A stretch of DNA of 46,185 nucleotides from Eubacterium sp. (GCA_029266335.1 JAQSXC010000013.1:1-46185), one strand, 5' to 3'; counted from the first letter of the stretch, positions 35,290-44,206 are shown. The notes: generated by a model not told the origin, from the sequence alone. Translations and numbers: made by a program.

Positions 35290-36429
35290 ATGATAAAAAA
35301 AACAATTGCAAAAGCAGTTTGCATCATGTCGGCAGTTATTTTTATGACATCCAGTACATTCGCAGCCGGTAATGTGACACTGAAGATTGACGGGAAACAG
35401 GTTAATGATGCCGTAAGGGTCATTAACGGAAAGCAGTACATACTGGTAGACAGCCTGACAAACAACCTGGAGGGCATCACTGTTAACAAAGACAGCAAAA
35501 GTGTTGAAATAAATACCGATACAAATAGAATATCAAAAATTATAAACAAGGTAAGCCCTTCGGTTGTGGGGATTATCGGCAAATTAAAAGAAAGCAGCTA
35601 TGACTACAGCGAATATACTGACAACCTGATATTCGGGACTGGTGTTATATATAGAAGTGACGGGTACATAATTACTAATGCACATGTTGTAAAGGACATG
35701 GAATCAATAGTGGTGGTACTATCCGACAGTAAGGCATATAAGGCCCGCTTAAAGGCAATAGACGACAGTCTTGATCTTGCAGTTATTAAAATTGACAAGG
35801 GCGGACTGACCCCTGCAGTGTTTGGAAATATGACCAGTGTAGCAGTAGGACAGGAAGTAGTTGCCATCGGAACTCCTCTTTCCTTCAACTTAAGAAATTC
35901 TGCAACAAAAGGTATTATAAGTGGCATGAACAGATCAACCGACGGAGAGTATAGATTTATCCAGTCTGATGCAGCCATAAATGGAGGAAACAGTGGAGGA
36001 CCTCTTGTAAATATGAAGGGAGAGGTTATAGGTATTAACTCTGTAAAGCTCATTGGCTTCGGAGTAGAAGGTCTCAATTTCTCAATTCCGGTGGATACTG
36101 TTAAATATGCCATCAGTCACTTTGAAAAGTTCGGCAAGATAAAAAGACCGTATCTGGGAATTGTATTTTCCGAAAGTATAACCTCGCAATACGGATTGCC
36201 CGGTACAACCGGAGGACTTATGATTAGGGATATCATAGAAAATTCTCCTGCAGAACAATATGATATTCATGTGGATGACAAGCTTGTTTCAGTTAACGGA
36301 GTAGAGGTTAATTCCATAATTGATTATAACGAAGAAATGAAAAAGTATCTTCCCGGCGACAAGGCAAACTTCAAATTAATCCGGGATAATAAACAACTGA
36401 CCGTTAAGGTAACCTTCGGAGAAAAATAA
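35290..36429 (+). CDS. Secreted HtrA/DegP-like serine protease with stalk-type domain and PDZ domain
   Basis: A 379-aa exported protease. A signal peptide covers about 1-26 (IMSAVIFMTSSTFAAG). Residues 28-77 look like a shortened copper-amine-oxidase-N type domain (VTLKIDGKQVNDAVRVINGK). The trypsin-like domain carries His132 (TNAHVV), Asp162 (DDSLDLAV) and Ser235 (NGGNSGGPLVN). A PDZ domain occupies ~290-375 with GGLMIRDIIENSPAE. It degrades or refolds envelope proteins in HtrA relatives. ATG 35290 has GGAGG upstream; the frame is open from 35227. The next gene starts 12 bases after its stop, so the two are probably one operon. Confidence 0.9.
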   Translation: MIKKTIAKAVCIMSAVIFMTSSTFAAGNVTLKIDGKQVNDAVRVINGKQYILVDSLTNNLEGITVNKDSKSVEINTDTNRISKIINKVSPSVVGIIGKLKESSYDYSEYTDNLIFGTGVIYRSDGYIITNAHVVKDMESIVVVLSDSKAYKARLKAIDDSLDLAVIKIDKGGLTPAVFGNMTSVAVGQEVVAIGTPLSFNLRNSATKGIISGMNRSTDGEYRFIQSDAAINGGNSGGPLVNMKGEVIGINSVKLIGFGVEGLNFSIPVDTVKYAISHFEKFGKIKRPYLGIVFSESITSQYGLPGTTGGLMIRDIIENSPAEQYDIHVDDKLVSVNGVEVNSIIDYNEEMKKYLPGDKANFKLIRDNKQLTVKVTFGEK

Positions 36430-36440
36430 AGGATGTGACT

Positions 36441-38396
36441 ATGAATATGAGAAAAACCTTTTTAAGTATATTGATTATGATTTCCATATTATTAACCTGT
36501 TTTGTTAATACATATGCCGCAGCCAATGTTAAACTGACACTTGAACTTAATGTTGGAAGTACCTCAGCCAAAATAAACAGTATTGTATCCAAAGTTGAAA
36601 AACCCTATGTGGTCAACCAGACAATCATGCTGCCGCTGGAATGGTTTACAACAGCAGTTGGAGCTGAAGTAAACAAGAAAACTTCAAAAGTCACTGAAAT
36701 AATCTATGGGGAAATGAATGCTGAAATTACTACAGGTTCATTAAACTATACAGTAAATTCAGAAACAAAAAAGCTAACTGTTCCGCCGGCTGTAAAAAAC
36801 ACCAAGCTAATGGTACCGCTTGATTTTATATCTAAAAACTTTCCTGTTACAGTAACAAGTGATATTAAAAAGGGTACTGTTAAGATTGTGCTGGAAGATG
36901 ACGGGGCTCTTAGTGATTTATCCTTCTTAACCGGCGGCATAAGCAGTCCGAAGGTAGGTAACAGTTTTTACGGCTGGAGTTTGGGTGTGCCATCAGGTTC
37001 AAGAATTATCTCAAACAGCTTTAAATCTGACAAAGTCGGCATTACAAATGAAAGCAGAAGCTTATATTTTGAAATATCTGTGGAAAATAAGAAGGGAAGA
37101 ACTCTAAACGAGTTGTATAATAATGTTCTGTACAGCAGTACAATACGTTCCTCTAAAATTGACCTTAAGGCAGCTGTTCCATATTTTCAGTATACGAGAT
37201 TGTCTGAATACGACGAAGCCTTACGTGTAAAAGTATTTGATAAGGGCGATTATTTTTATTACCTGACCATTAATTGCTATGATAATTCTGTTACTCCAGA
37301 AAAGCTGGTTACTGACAAATACTATGAAAACATAATGAGCTCCTTCAGCCTGAATTATAAGGGTGCCGTAAAAGGCGTTGAAGATATATCAAAAGTCAGG
37401 CAGGACAGAGCCAGCTACTACAATTACATAGCATTAAACCTGAACTCAAAATATTTGCCATGGTCTATAAATGTACCTGCAAATTGGGATAAGGTATTGG
37501 CAAGTGATGATCCCATGACTACCAGCCTTGGAATTGACAACACCCATTATATGAAAGTAACCATGAACTCAATTGGCAATGCCGGCTCTCTGGATACTTA
37601 CGTGGACAGTATAAAAGGCAGGTATGATAAATATTTTAATCCGGCCATATATACATTCATATCAGACGATTATACCACTGTGGCGGGAACAAAAGCCAGA
37701 AATTTGAAGTTCAGTATAAAACAGGCCGACAAAGTCTATATTATGGATGAGTTATATTTTACCAAGGATGATTTTGTATACGAAATCACTGTAAAAATCC
37801 CGGAAGGTGAATATGACAAGCTTATAAAACAGTTTTATGATACATTGGACCAGATGACCTTTTATACCTTTGATGAAGAGAAATTCAAGAGTGATTTTGA
37901 AAAGTATGATACCAGAAACCAGGGAATCAGAGTCTCTCAACAGGACGATTTGTTTGAGTATATTAACAACTCCTACAAATGGAGTGTTAAGCTGCCCGGA
38001 TATTGGACAAAATCAGGTGCCGAGGATGGGAGCTCTGTAACCTTTGAAAACCCGGATACAGGTGCAAGTGTAATGGTTTATGCAGTAGAGAATTCTTCCA
38101 TAACCAAATCACTTACAGATGAAGAAAAATTCAGCGTAATGAGAGCTATCAAAAAAGTATATAATACATCCCCTGTTCAAGGCACTATAAATGATAAGGG
38201 TTACCAGATCAGGACATATACATACAAGGTTCAAAGTACTGATAATGATTTCTTTGCAAATATAACCTGCTATTGTTTTGACGCAGGGAATTATACCTAC
38301 TGTTATTTAAGTATCATTCCGGACCTGACAGCAAAGGATGAAGCGGTGAAGGAAGTAAATGACATCTGGAAATCCTTTGCCATAACTAAAAAATAA
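36441..38396 (+). CDS. Secreted protein with copper-amine-oxidase-N type domain and repeated C-terminal modules
   Basis: A 651-aa exported protein of unknown function. A signal peptide covers ~1-27 (FLSILIMISILLTCFVNTYAAA). Residues ~30-150 form a stalk-type copper-amine-oxidase-N domain (MLPLEWFTTAVGAEVNKKTSKV, then LMVPLDFISKNF). Three related ~150-residue modules follow; each has a pattern like SWSIKVPxxW (YGWSLGVPSG, LPWSINVPANW, YKWSVKLPGYW) at about 178, 340 and 510. GTG 36435 and ATG 36441 are both possible; AAAGGATG upstream favours 36441. It follows the HtrA-like gene with a short gap and may be its substrate or partner, which is an inference from position only. Confidence 0.78.
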   Translation: MNMRKTFLSILIMISILLTCFVNTYAAANVKLTLELNVGSTSAKINSIVSKVEKPYVVNQTIMLPLEWFTTAVGAEVNKKTSKVTEIIYGEMNAEITTGSLNYTVNSETKKLTVPPAVKNTKLMVPLDFISKNFPVTVTSDIKKGTVKIVLEDDGALSDLSFLTGGISSPKVGNSFYGWSLGVPSGSRIISNSFKSDKVGITNESRSLYFEISVENKKGRTLNELYNNVLYSSTIRSSKIDLKAAVPYFQYTRLSEYDEALRVKVFDKGDYFYYLTINCYDNSVTPEKLVTDKYYENIMSSFSLNYKGAVKGVEDISKVRQDRASYYNYIALNLNSKYLPWSINVPANWDKVLASDDPMTTSLGIDNTHYMKVTMNSIGNAGSLDTYVDSIKGRYDKYFNPAIYTFISDDYTTVAGTKARNLKFSIKQADKVYIMDELYFTKDDFVYEITVKIPEGEYDKLIKQFYDTLDQMTFYTFDEEKFKSDFEKYDTRNQGIRVSQQDDLFEYINNSYKWSVKLPGYWTKSGAEDGSSVTFENPDTGASVMVYAVENSSITKSLTDEEKFSVMRAIKKVYNTSPVQGTINDKGYQIRTYTYKVQSTDNDFFANITCYCFDAGNYTYCYLSIIPDLTAKDEAVKEVNDIWKSFAITKK

Positions 38397-38476
38397 AATG
38401 AAGTAATTGGCTTAGACAGCCTGGTGTAAAAATTATGCTGTCCGAGCTGTGGTTTGATTATTCCCGAAGGAGTATT

Positions 38477-39766
38477 ATGAGAGATAAAGTACAGCCTCTG
38501 GCGTATAGAATGGCACCAAGGACAATAGAAGAATTTGAAGGACAGGGACATATTATAGGCAAGGATAAAATGCTTTACAGAATGATTAAGGCCGACAGAA
38601 TAACTTCAATCATTCTGTATGGTCCTCCGGGTACCGGAAAGACATCTCTGGCAAGAATCATAGCCAATACAACACAATCCTGTTTTGAGAAGCTTAATGC
38701 TGTTACCTCAGGAGTTGGTGATATAAAAAGGATAGCGGCAGATACAAAAAATACAATGCTTAATCCTAAGGGAAGAACCGTGCTGTTCATAGATGAAATT
38801 CACCGTTTCAATAAATCACAGCAGGATGCGCTGCTGCCCTATGTAGAGGACGGGTCGATTGTTCTGATTGGTGCCACCACGGAAAATCCTTTTTTTGAAG
38901 TAAACAAGGCATTGATATCCCGATCTACGGTATTCATGTTGAAACCGCTGGAAAAGGAGGATATAAGAAATCTGCTGTTAAATGCAATAGAAGATAAGGA
39001 AAGAGGTCTTGGAAACTATAATATAACCATAGCGGATGAAGCACTTGATTACCTGTGTGAAGTTTGTTCGGGTGATGCCCGAACAGCACTGAACTCCATT
39101 GAACTGGCAGTGCTTACCTCAGAGCTTGGAGAAAACGGTCATATCAGTATAAATTTGAACACCATTGAAGAGTGTGTTCAGAAGAAAGCCATACGTTTTG
39201 ATAAAAACGGTGAAGAGCATTATGATAATATCAGTGCATTCATAAAATCCATGAGAGGCAGCAGTCCCGATGCTGCTGTGTTTTATCTTGCAAGAGCACT
39301 GTATGCCGGAGAGGATGTTGAATTTCTTGCAAGAAGAATAATAATATGTGCCTCCGAGGATGTTGGCATGGCTAACCCTACCGCACTGCAGGTAGCAGTT
39401 GCAGCAGCACAGGCAGTTAAAATGATTGGAATGCCCGAAGCGCGGATAATATTGTCACATGCGGCGGTAACTGTGGCTTGCAGTCCAAAATCAAACGCTG
39501 CCTATATGGCAATCAACAGGGCGCTCTCGGATGTTGAAGCAAAAAATACCGGAAGTGTGCCAATGCATCTGAGGAATGCTGCGGCAAAGGGTATGGAGAA
39601 ACTGGGCTACGGGCAGGGTTATAAGTATGCTCATGATTATAAAAACAATATCATCAAACAGGAATTTTTCCCTGAAGAAATGAAGGGAACACTTTACTAC
39701 CATCCCACTGCAAATGGCTATGAGGCCAAAATCAAGGAATGGCTGGAGAAATGGAGAGATCAGTAA
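38477..39766 (+). CDS. rarA: Replication-associated recombination protein A (RarA/MgsA) AAA+ ATPase
   Basis: Clamp-loader-like AAA+ protein of 429 aa acting at stalled replication forks. Walker A GPPGTGKT is at 49-56, Walker B FIDEIHRF at 104-111, sensor 1 IGATTENPFF follows, and sensor 2 CSGDARTALN is present. The C-terminal MgsA tetramerisation domain (from ~245, including ASEDVGMANPTAL and SPKSNAAYMAI) is complete. ATG 38477 follows AAGGAG; the frame is open from 38435. Its stop codon overlaps the start of the next gene (TAATG). Confidence 0.95.
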   Translation: MRDKVQPLAYRMAPRTIEEFEGQGHIIGKDKMLYRMIKADRITSIILYGPPGTGKTSLARIIANTTQSCFEKLNAVTSGVGDIKRIAADTKNTMLNPKGRTVLFIDEIHRFNKSQQDALLPYVEDGSIVLIGATTENPFFEVNKALISRSTVFMLKPLEKEDIRNLLLNAIEDKERGLGNYNITIADEALDYLCEVCSGDARTALNSIELAVLTSELGENGHISINLNTIEECVQKKAIRFDKNGEEHYDNISAFIKSMRGSSPDAAVFYLARALYAGEDVEFLARRIIICASEDVGMANPTALQVAVAAAQAVKMIGMPEARIILSHAAVTVACSPKSNAAYMAINRALSDVEAKNTGSVPMHLRNAAAKGMEKLGYGQGYKYAHDYKNNIIKQEFFPEEMKGTLYYHPTANGYEAKIKEWLEKWRDQ

Positions 39767-40080
39767 TGGCAAAAAGAATATTGGCATGGGTTTTATTGGC
39801 GGGTTTTATTTTACTGTTATTAAATATAATAGTATTTCAGGTTTTCCTTATGCAAAGCGTGGCAGTCTATGCTGTAATAGCAATTTGGTTTGTATTTACC
39901 AATAAACCCTTACCCAGCAACAAGATTATTAAAACAGCTGAAAATGGTCCGGATAATACTATGGACAATACCGTAGAGGGCAATACTGAAGAAGGAAATA
40001 CCGTAGAAGATAATACCGAAGAAAGTTCTGCTGACTTTGAAGCAAATAAGGCTGATGTAAACGATCAAGAAAACAAATAA
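39766..40080 (+). CDS. Small membrane protein with acidic repeat tail, coupled to rarA
   Basis: A 104-aa protein of unknown function. A basic start (MAKRILAW) precedes one or two membrane segments (ILAWVLLAGFILLLLNIIVF and AVYAVIAIWFVF). The C-terminal third is acidic and repetitive, with NT-V/E-E units (NTVEGNTEEGNTVEDNTEES, ~66-86) encoded by imperfect 15-base DNA repeats at about 39955-40025. Its ATG shares the A of the rarA stop codon, so translation is probably coupled. A terminator follows. Confidence 0.7.
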   Translation: MAKRILAWVLLAGFILLLLNIIVFQVFLMQSVAVYAVIAIWFVFTNKPLPSNKIIKTAENGPDNTMDNTVEGNTEEGNTVEDNTEESSADFEANKADVNDQENK

Positions 40081-40122
40081 TTTTTTTCAGAATAATTATT
40101 CCGCCTCTGCAAATACTATCAG

Positions 40123-40190
40123 GGAATGACTTAGAGTAAAAAAATATTTTACTGGAAGTTAATGTTAAAGGAGATAAGTCATTCCTTTTT
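40123..40190 (+). terminator. Terminator with nested hairpin
   Basis: GGAATGACTTA (40123-40133) pairs perfectly with TAAGTCATTCC (40175-40185), followed by TTTTT. An inner AGTAAAA/TTTTACT hairpin fills part of the 41-base loop. It lies only 24 bases before the UPF0180 gene's ATG and could also act as a leader attenuator for it. Confidence 0.75.
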
Positions 40191-40209
40191 ATGTTTCGGA
40201 GGTGGATAT

Positions 40210-40491
40210 ATGGTAGTTGCAATACAGTCAAATTTAACCGCGCTTTCTCAAGCTTTATCCCAAAGAGGTTATACGGTAGTAGATTTATATACCTACAGAA
40301 ATCCTATAGATGCTGTGGTATATGAGGGAAGACGGTTTGATTTCTCGGCAATAACTGAAGAAAATACAAATCCCGTTATGAGCACCAGCAGCAAATCAAG
40401 CTATGGTGTTTTTATTGTGTGTGCTAATGGAAAAAGCATAGATGAAATCGATTATATGCTTAAAACAAGATGCTACAGTTCATTCTTTTGA
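40210..40491 (+). CDS. UPF0180 (YkuS-like) family protein
   Basis: A 93-aa protein whose opening IQSNLTALSQALSQRGYTVVDL and closing ANGKSIDEIDYMLKTR match the UPF0180/YkuS family of small Firmicutes proteins. No function is established. It is slightly longer than the typical ~80 aa because of a Ser/Thr-rich loop in the middle. ATG 40210 has GGAGG upstream; the frame is open from 40162. Confidence 0.75.
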   Translation: MVVAIQSNLTALSQALSQRGYTVVDLYTYRNPIDAVVYEGRRFDFSAITEENTNPVMSTSSKSSYGVFIVCANGKSIDEIDYMLKTRCYSSFF

Positions 40492-40608
40492 ATGGAAGCC
40501 GTTATAAGCAAACATAAATAATTCAAGCAATTAATACAAATGTTACCGTTTTTACTTGAATTCCTTTTTCCGTTATGGTAACATCAAATTAAAGTCTAGT
40601 AAATTAAT

Positions 40609-40641
40609 TGGAATTAAGGTGATTAAATTGACTGGAATTAA
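40609..40641 (+). promoter_or_regulatory. iscR upstream region with a direct repeat and -35-like TTGACT
   Basis: TGGAATTAA occurs at 40609-40617 and again at 40633-40641, 24 bases apart. TTGACT (40628-40633) resembles a -35 box and touches the second copy, though the -10 at the right distance is poor. A role in IscR autoregulation is plausible from position only. Confidence 0.35.
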
Positions 40642-40698
40642 TAGGATTTATTTTTATTAGTTATATAGTTTATATTGTGTAAGATTGGGGTGATTATT

Positions 40699-41145
40699 TT
40701 GAAAGTTTCAACTAAGGGAAGATACGGCCTTAGAGCTATTGTTGATCTTGCTGTCCACGATAAGGATGGGCAGGTATCATTAAAATGTGTCGCTGAGAGG
40801 CAGGGTCTTTCCGAAAACTATCTGGAGCAGCTTTTTTCCTCGTTAAAAAAGTCCGGACTTGTCAAGAGTGTCAGAGGAGCCCAGGGTGGCTATTTGCTTG
40901 CTAAACCGGCTGAAAATATTTCAGTTGGGGATGTTTTGCGTTCACTGGAAGGAACACTGTGCCCGGTAGACTGCATAGATCTTGAAATGCCTGTAAACTG
41001 TGATAAGGCAGATTCCTGTGTTACTGCAACTGTTTGGACAAAATTAAGGGATAAAATCAATGAAGTGGTAGATTCCATATCAATTTCAGATCTTGTGCTG
41101 GAGTATGAAAGCAAAACAAAAAATGATTATATATATTACATATGA
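40699..41145 (+). CDS. iscR: Rrf2-family transcriptional regulator IscR
   Basis: A 148-aa winged-helix regulator. The opening MKVSTKGRYGLRAIVDLA, the helix-turn-helix SLKCVAERQGLSENYLEQLFSSL and wing SVRGAQGGYLLAK are typical of Rrf2 proteins. Cys88, Cys92, Cys101 and Cys107 lie in the loop that binds a [2Fe-2S] cluster in IscR and can sense Fe-S status. TTG at 40699 is chosen because it gives the family N-terminus and follows GGGGTGA; upstream in-frame codons are not family-like. It heads the iscR-iscS-iscU-mnmA cluster. Confidence 0.92.
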   Translation: MKVSTKGRYGLRAIVDLAVHDKDGQVSLKCVAERQGLSENYLEQLFSSLKKSGLVKSVRGAQGGYLLAKPAENISVGDVLRSLEGTLCPVDCIDLEMPVNCDKADSCVTATVWTKLRDKINEVVDSISISDLVLEYESKTKNDYIYYI

Positions 41146-41254
41146 TCCTGTTTTTATTGGATTTATAGGGGTATATTATCTTATGGAAATGTTGTTCTGA
41201 GGTTTTTTTATTTTTGAAATATATTTTTATTTAAATAAGTTACTAAGGAATACT

Positions 41255-41293
41255 TGAAAAATGTAATAAGTCATTTTTCATATGTTCTATAAT
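41255..41293 (+). promoter_or_regulatory. iscS promoter region with inverted repeat
   Basis: TGAAAAATG (41255-41263) and CATTTTTCA (41272-41280) form a perfect 9-bp inverted repeat. A -10 box TATAAT lies at 41288-41293 with no good -35; the repeat occupies the -35 position, as expected for a regulated promoter. IscR is the obvious candidate regulator. Confidence 0.5.
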
Positions 41294-41312
41294 ATAAAGG
41301 GAGTGTTTCATA

Positions 41313-42494
41313 ATGGGAAATAAAATTATTTACTTGGATCATGCAGCGACCACATATGTCAAGCCTGAAGTATTTGAAGCAATGAAGCCGTACTTCAGCG
41401 AACATTTTGGGAATGCTTCTTCAATATATACAATAGGCCGTGACAGTAAGAAAGCCGTTGAGGAAGCCAGAGAAAAAGTAGCAAAAGCAATAGGAGCACA
41501 AGCCAGAGAAATCTATTTTACCGGATCAGGCAGTGAAGCCGATAACTGGGCATTAAAAGGTATTGCAGATGCAAACAAAAAGAAAGGTAATCATATAATT
41601 ACATCTGCCATAGAACATCCTGCAGTTATGGAATCCTGCAAGTACCTGGCAAGTCAAGGCTTTGAAATTACCTACCTGCCGGTTGACAGCGACGGAGTTG
41701 TTTCACTGGATGAATTGAAGAAAGCCATTAAAAGTACTACAATACTCATAAGTATTATGTTTGCCAACAACGAAATTGGTACAATACAGCCTATACAGGA
41801 AATTGGAGCCATAGCTCGTGAAAAGGGAATTGTTTTTCATACTGATGCAGTACAGGCTATTGGTAATGTGGCAATTGATGTTGAAAAGCTGAACATTGAT
41901 ATGCTTTCCTTATCGGGACATAAGTTTTATGGACCGAAGGGGGTAGGAGCCCTTTATATAAGAAAGGGTGTCAAAATAACCTCCTTTATGCACGGCGGAC
42001 ATCAGGAAAGAGGCAAGAGGGCCAGTACAGAAAATATTCCTGGTATAATAGGTCTTGGAAAGGCTATGGATTTGGCTGCTGAAAATATGGAAGCCTATAA
42101 CAAAAAGCTTCTTAATTTAAGAGAAAAAACCATAGAAGGACTTATGGCCAAAGTACCATATATCAGACTTAATGGTCATAGAACAAACAGATTACCCGGA
42201 AATGTTAACATTTCATTTGAGTACATTGAAGGAGAATCACTACTGCTGATGCTTGATATGATAAATGTGTGCGGTTCAAGCGGATCAGCATGTTCCTCCG
42301 GTTCACTCGACCCATCCCATGTGTTGATGGCTATAGGCTTACCCCATGAAATTGCACATGGTTCATTGAGATTGACTTTTGGAGAAGAAAATACAGAAGA
42401 AGATGTTGATTTTATTCTCGAAGAAATCCCTAAAATAGTTAACAGATTGAGAGATATGTCTCCTTTATATGAAGCAGTTAAGAATAAAAAGTAA
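41313..42494 (+). CDS. iscS: Cysteine desulfurase (IscS/NifS family)
   Basis: PLP-dependent enzyme of 393 aa that takes sulfur from cysteine as a persulfide for Fe-S clusters and thiolated tRNA. PLP-binding Lys204 is in SLSGHKFYGPKG, the cofactor-stacking His is in AIEHPAV (~102), and the catalytic loop GSSGSACSSGSLDPSH holds Cys327. The loop type is that of group I IscS/NifS enzymes. ATG follows GGGAG. It is followed within 40 bases by iscU and then mnmA, its two likely sulfur acceptors. Confidence 0.96.
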   Translation: MGNKIIYLDHAATTYVKPEVFEAMKPYFSEHFGNASSIYTIGRDSKKAVEEAREKVAKAIGAQAREIYFTGSGSEADNWALKGIADANKKKGNHIITSAIEHPAVMESCKYLASQGFEITYLPVDSDGVVSLDELKKAIKSTTILISIMFANNEIGTIQPIQEIGAIAREKGIVFHTDAVQAIGNVAIDVEKLNIDMLSLSGHKFYGPKGVGALYIRKGVKITSFMHGGHQERGKRASTENIPGIIGLGKAMDLAAENMEAYNKKLLNLREKTIEGLMAKVPYIRLNGHRTNRLPGNVNISFEYIEGESLLLMLDMINVCGSSGSACSSGSLDPSHVLMAIGLPHEIAHGSLRLTFGEENTEEDVDFILEEIPKIVNRLRDMSPLYEAVKNKK

Positions 42495-42533
42495 TCACCC
42501 AAAGTTATTTAATAAGAAGAGAGGTTATATAAA

Positions 42534-42995
42534 ATGTATAGTGAAAAAGTAATGGATCATTTTTCAAATCCTAGAAATGTTGGAGAAATTGACGATGCTA
42601 ATGGTGTGGGTCAGGTTGGAAACGCTAAATGCGGTGATATAATGAAAATGTACCTTAAAATAGAGGATAATATTGTTGTTGATGCCAAATTCAAGACCTT
42701 TGGCTGCGGAGCAGCAGTTGCCACCAGCAGTATGGCTACAGAGCTTGTTAAAGGTAAAACTGTTGAAGAGGCAATGAAGATAACAAATAAAGCGGTTGCC
42801 GAAGCTCTTGACGGGCTACCTCCTGCAAAAATGCATTGTTCAAACCTTGCGGAAGAAGCCATTGCTGCAGCACTGGAGGATTACAGAAGAAGAAACGGTT
42901 TGGCAGCCGATGAAAGTGTAGACTGCACCGGTTGTTGCAGCGGATGTCATCATAGCCATGGTCGTGAAGAAGACTTTGATGAAGATGAAGACTAA
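42534..42995 (+). CDS. iscU: Iron-sulfur cluster scaffold IscU/NifU-N with a Cys/His-rich C-terminal tail
   Basis: A 153-aa scaffold on which IscS-derived sulfur and iron form clusters. The three ligand cysteines are Cys33 (NAKCGD), Cys58 (FGCGAA) and Cys102 (KMHCSNLAEEA), with Asp35 present. After the ~122-residue IscU core there is an unusual tail: Cys131, 134, 135 and 138 with His139, 140 and 142 (CTGCCSGCHHSHG), then an acidic end (EEDFDEDED). The tail could bind metal. ATG follows AGAGG and the gene lies between iscS and mnmA. Confidence 0.93.
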   Translation: MYSEKVMDHFSNPRNVGEIDDANGVGQVGNAKCGDIMKMYLKIEDNIVVDAKFKTFGCGAAVATSSMATELVKGKTVEEAMKITNKAVAEALDGLPPAKMHCSNLAEEAIAAALEDYRRRNGLAADESVDCTGCCSGCHHSHGREEDFDEDED

Positions 42996-43017
42996 TAGAA
43001 GTTGGAGATAGGGGTAA

Positions 43018-44097
43018 ATGAGCTCAAAAAAGGTTATGCTTGGTATGAGCGGCGGCGTGGACAGTTCTGTTGCAGCCGCCATTTTGCTGCAGCAAGGTTA
43101 TGAGGTAATAGGTGTAACTCTTCAGATATGGCAGGACATGGACGAGGAAATGAAGAAATCCGAAGGCGGCTGCTGTTCACTTTCGGCGGTGGACGACGCA
43201 AGAAGAGTTGCCAATAAGCTGGGAATACCTTATTACGTATTGAATTTCAAAGATATTTTTAATAAGACAGTTATTGAATATTTCAAGGAGGAGTACTTTA
43301 AAGGCCGTACTCCTAATCCGTGTATTGCCTGCAACAGACATGTGAAGTGGCAGGCAATGCTTGATAAGGCAGTTTCCATGGGAATTGACTATATCGCTAC
43401 AGGTCATTATGCAAAGGTGATTTTTGACGCTGTGTCAGGCAGATATATTCTAAAGAAATCTGTAACCGACAGGAAGGACCAGACCTATGCACTGTACAAT
43501 CTGACGCAGCAGCAGCTGAGCAGAACCTTGATGCCGGTGGGAGATTACTCCAAGGAAGAAATCAGGCAAATAGCCAAGGATATAGGCCTCTCTGTAGCAA
43601 CTAAACCTGACAGCCAGGAAATCTGCTTCATAAATGACAATGATTATGGAAAATTTTTAAGTGAGAACAGTGATAAAAAAATTGTTCCCGGTAAATTTGT
43701 TGATACAAAAGGAAATGTGTTGGGAACTCATAAGGGAATAGTACACTATACTGTGGGCCAGAGAAAAGGGCTTGGAATTGCATTTGGAAAACCGATGTTT
43801 GTTATTGCTCTGGATGTTGAAAACAACAGGGTTATTCTGGGAGATGACAGTGAGGTGTTCTCAAACTCACTAACAGCGTCGGATCTGAATTTTATTTCAA
43901 TAGAGAAACCCTTTGAGGGAATGAAGGTAAGTGCCAAGATTCGCTATTCCGCAAAGGAAGCACCTGCAACCATTCATGTTGTTGATGATCGGAAAATCCG
44001 GGTGGATTTTGACATTCCTCAGAGAGCTATTACTCCCGGACAATCGGTGGTTTTCTATGACGGTGATGTAGTTGTAGGTGGCGGAACTATTGATTAG
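43018..44097 (+). CDS. mnmA: tRNA-specific 2-thiouridylase MnmA
   Basis: ATP-dependent enzyme of 359 aa that thiolates U34 of Lys, Glu and Gln tRNAs using sulfur relayed from IscS. The PP-loop SGGVDSS is at 11-17, the nucleophile Cys102 is in NPCIACN and the second catalytic Cys203 in DSQEICFI. The C-terminal domains (VHYTVGQRKGLGI and following) are complete. ATG follows GGAGATAGGGG. It starts 22 bases after iscU and ends the operon before a long wobble-rich hairpin. Confidence 0.96.
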   Translation: MSSKKVMLGMSGGVDSSVAAAILLQQGYEVIGVTLQIWQDMDEEMKKSEGGCCSLSAVDDARRVANKLGIPYYVLNFKDIFNKTVIEYFKEEYFKGRTPNPCIACNRHVKWQAMLDKAVSMGIDYIATGHYAKVIFDAVSGRYILKKSVTDRKDQTYALYNLTQQQLSRTLMPVGDYSKEEIRQIAKDIGLSVATKPDSQEICFINDNDYGKFLSENSDKKIVPGKFVDTKGNVLGTHKGIVHYTVGQRKGLGIAFGKPMFVIALDVENNRVILGDDSEVFSNSLTASDLNFISIEKPFEGMKVSAKIRYSAKEAPATIHVVDDRKIRVDFDIPQRAITPGQSVVFYDGDVVVGGGTID

Positions 44098-44157
44098 TCT
44101 TACAAGGTAAAGTGTTTATGTTGTTGGTTTGTTATAAAATAATGTTTTGATTTTTAC

Positions 44158-44206
44158 AAAAGGATTGTTTGGATTAATATTTAAAATTAGTCTGAGCGAT
44201 CCTTTT
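44158..44206 (+). terminator. Terminator after mnmA
   Basis: Positions 44158-44173 pair with 44191-44206 over 16 bp including four G-U pairs; the second arm ends in CCTTTT. No separate T-run follows. Confidence 0.6.
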
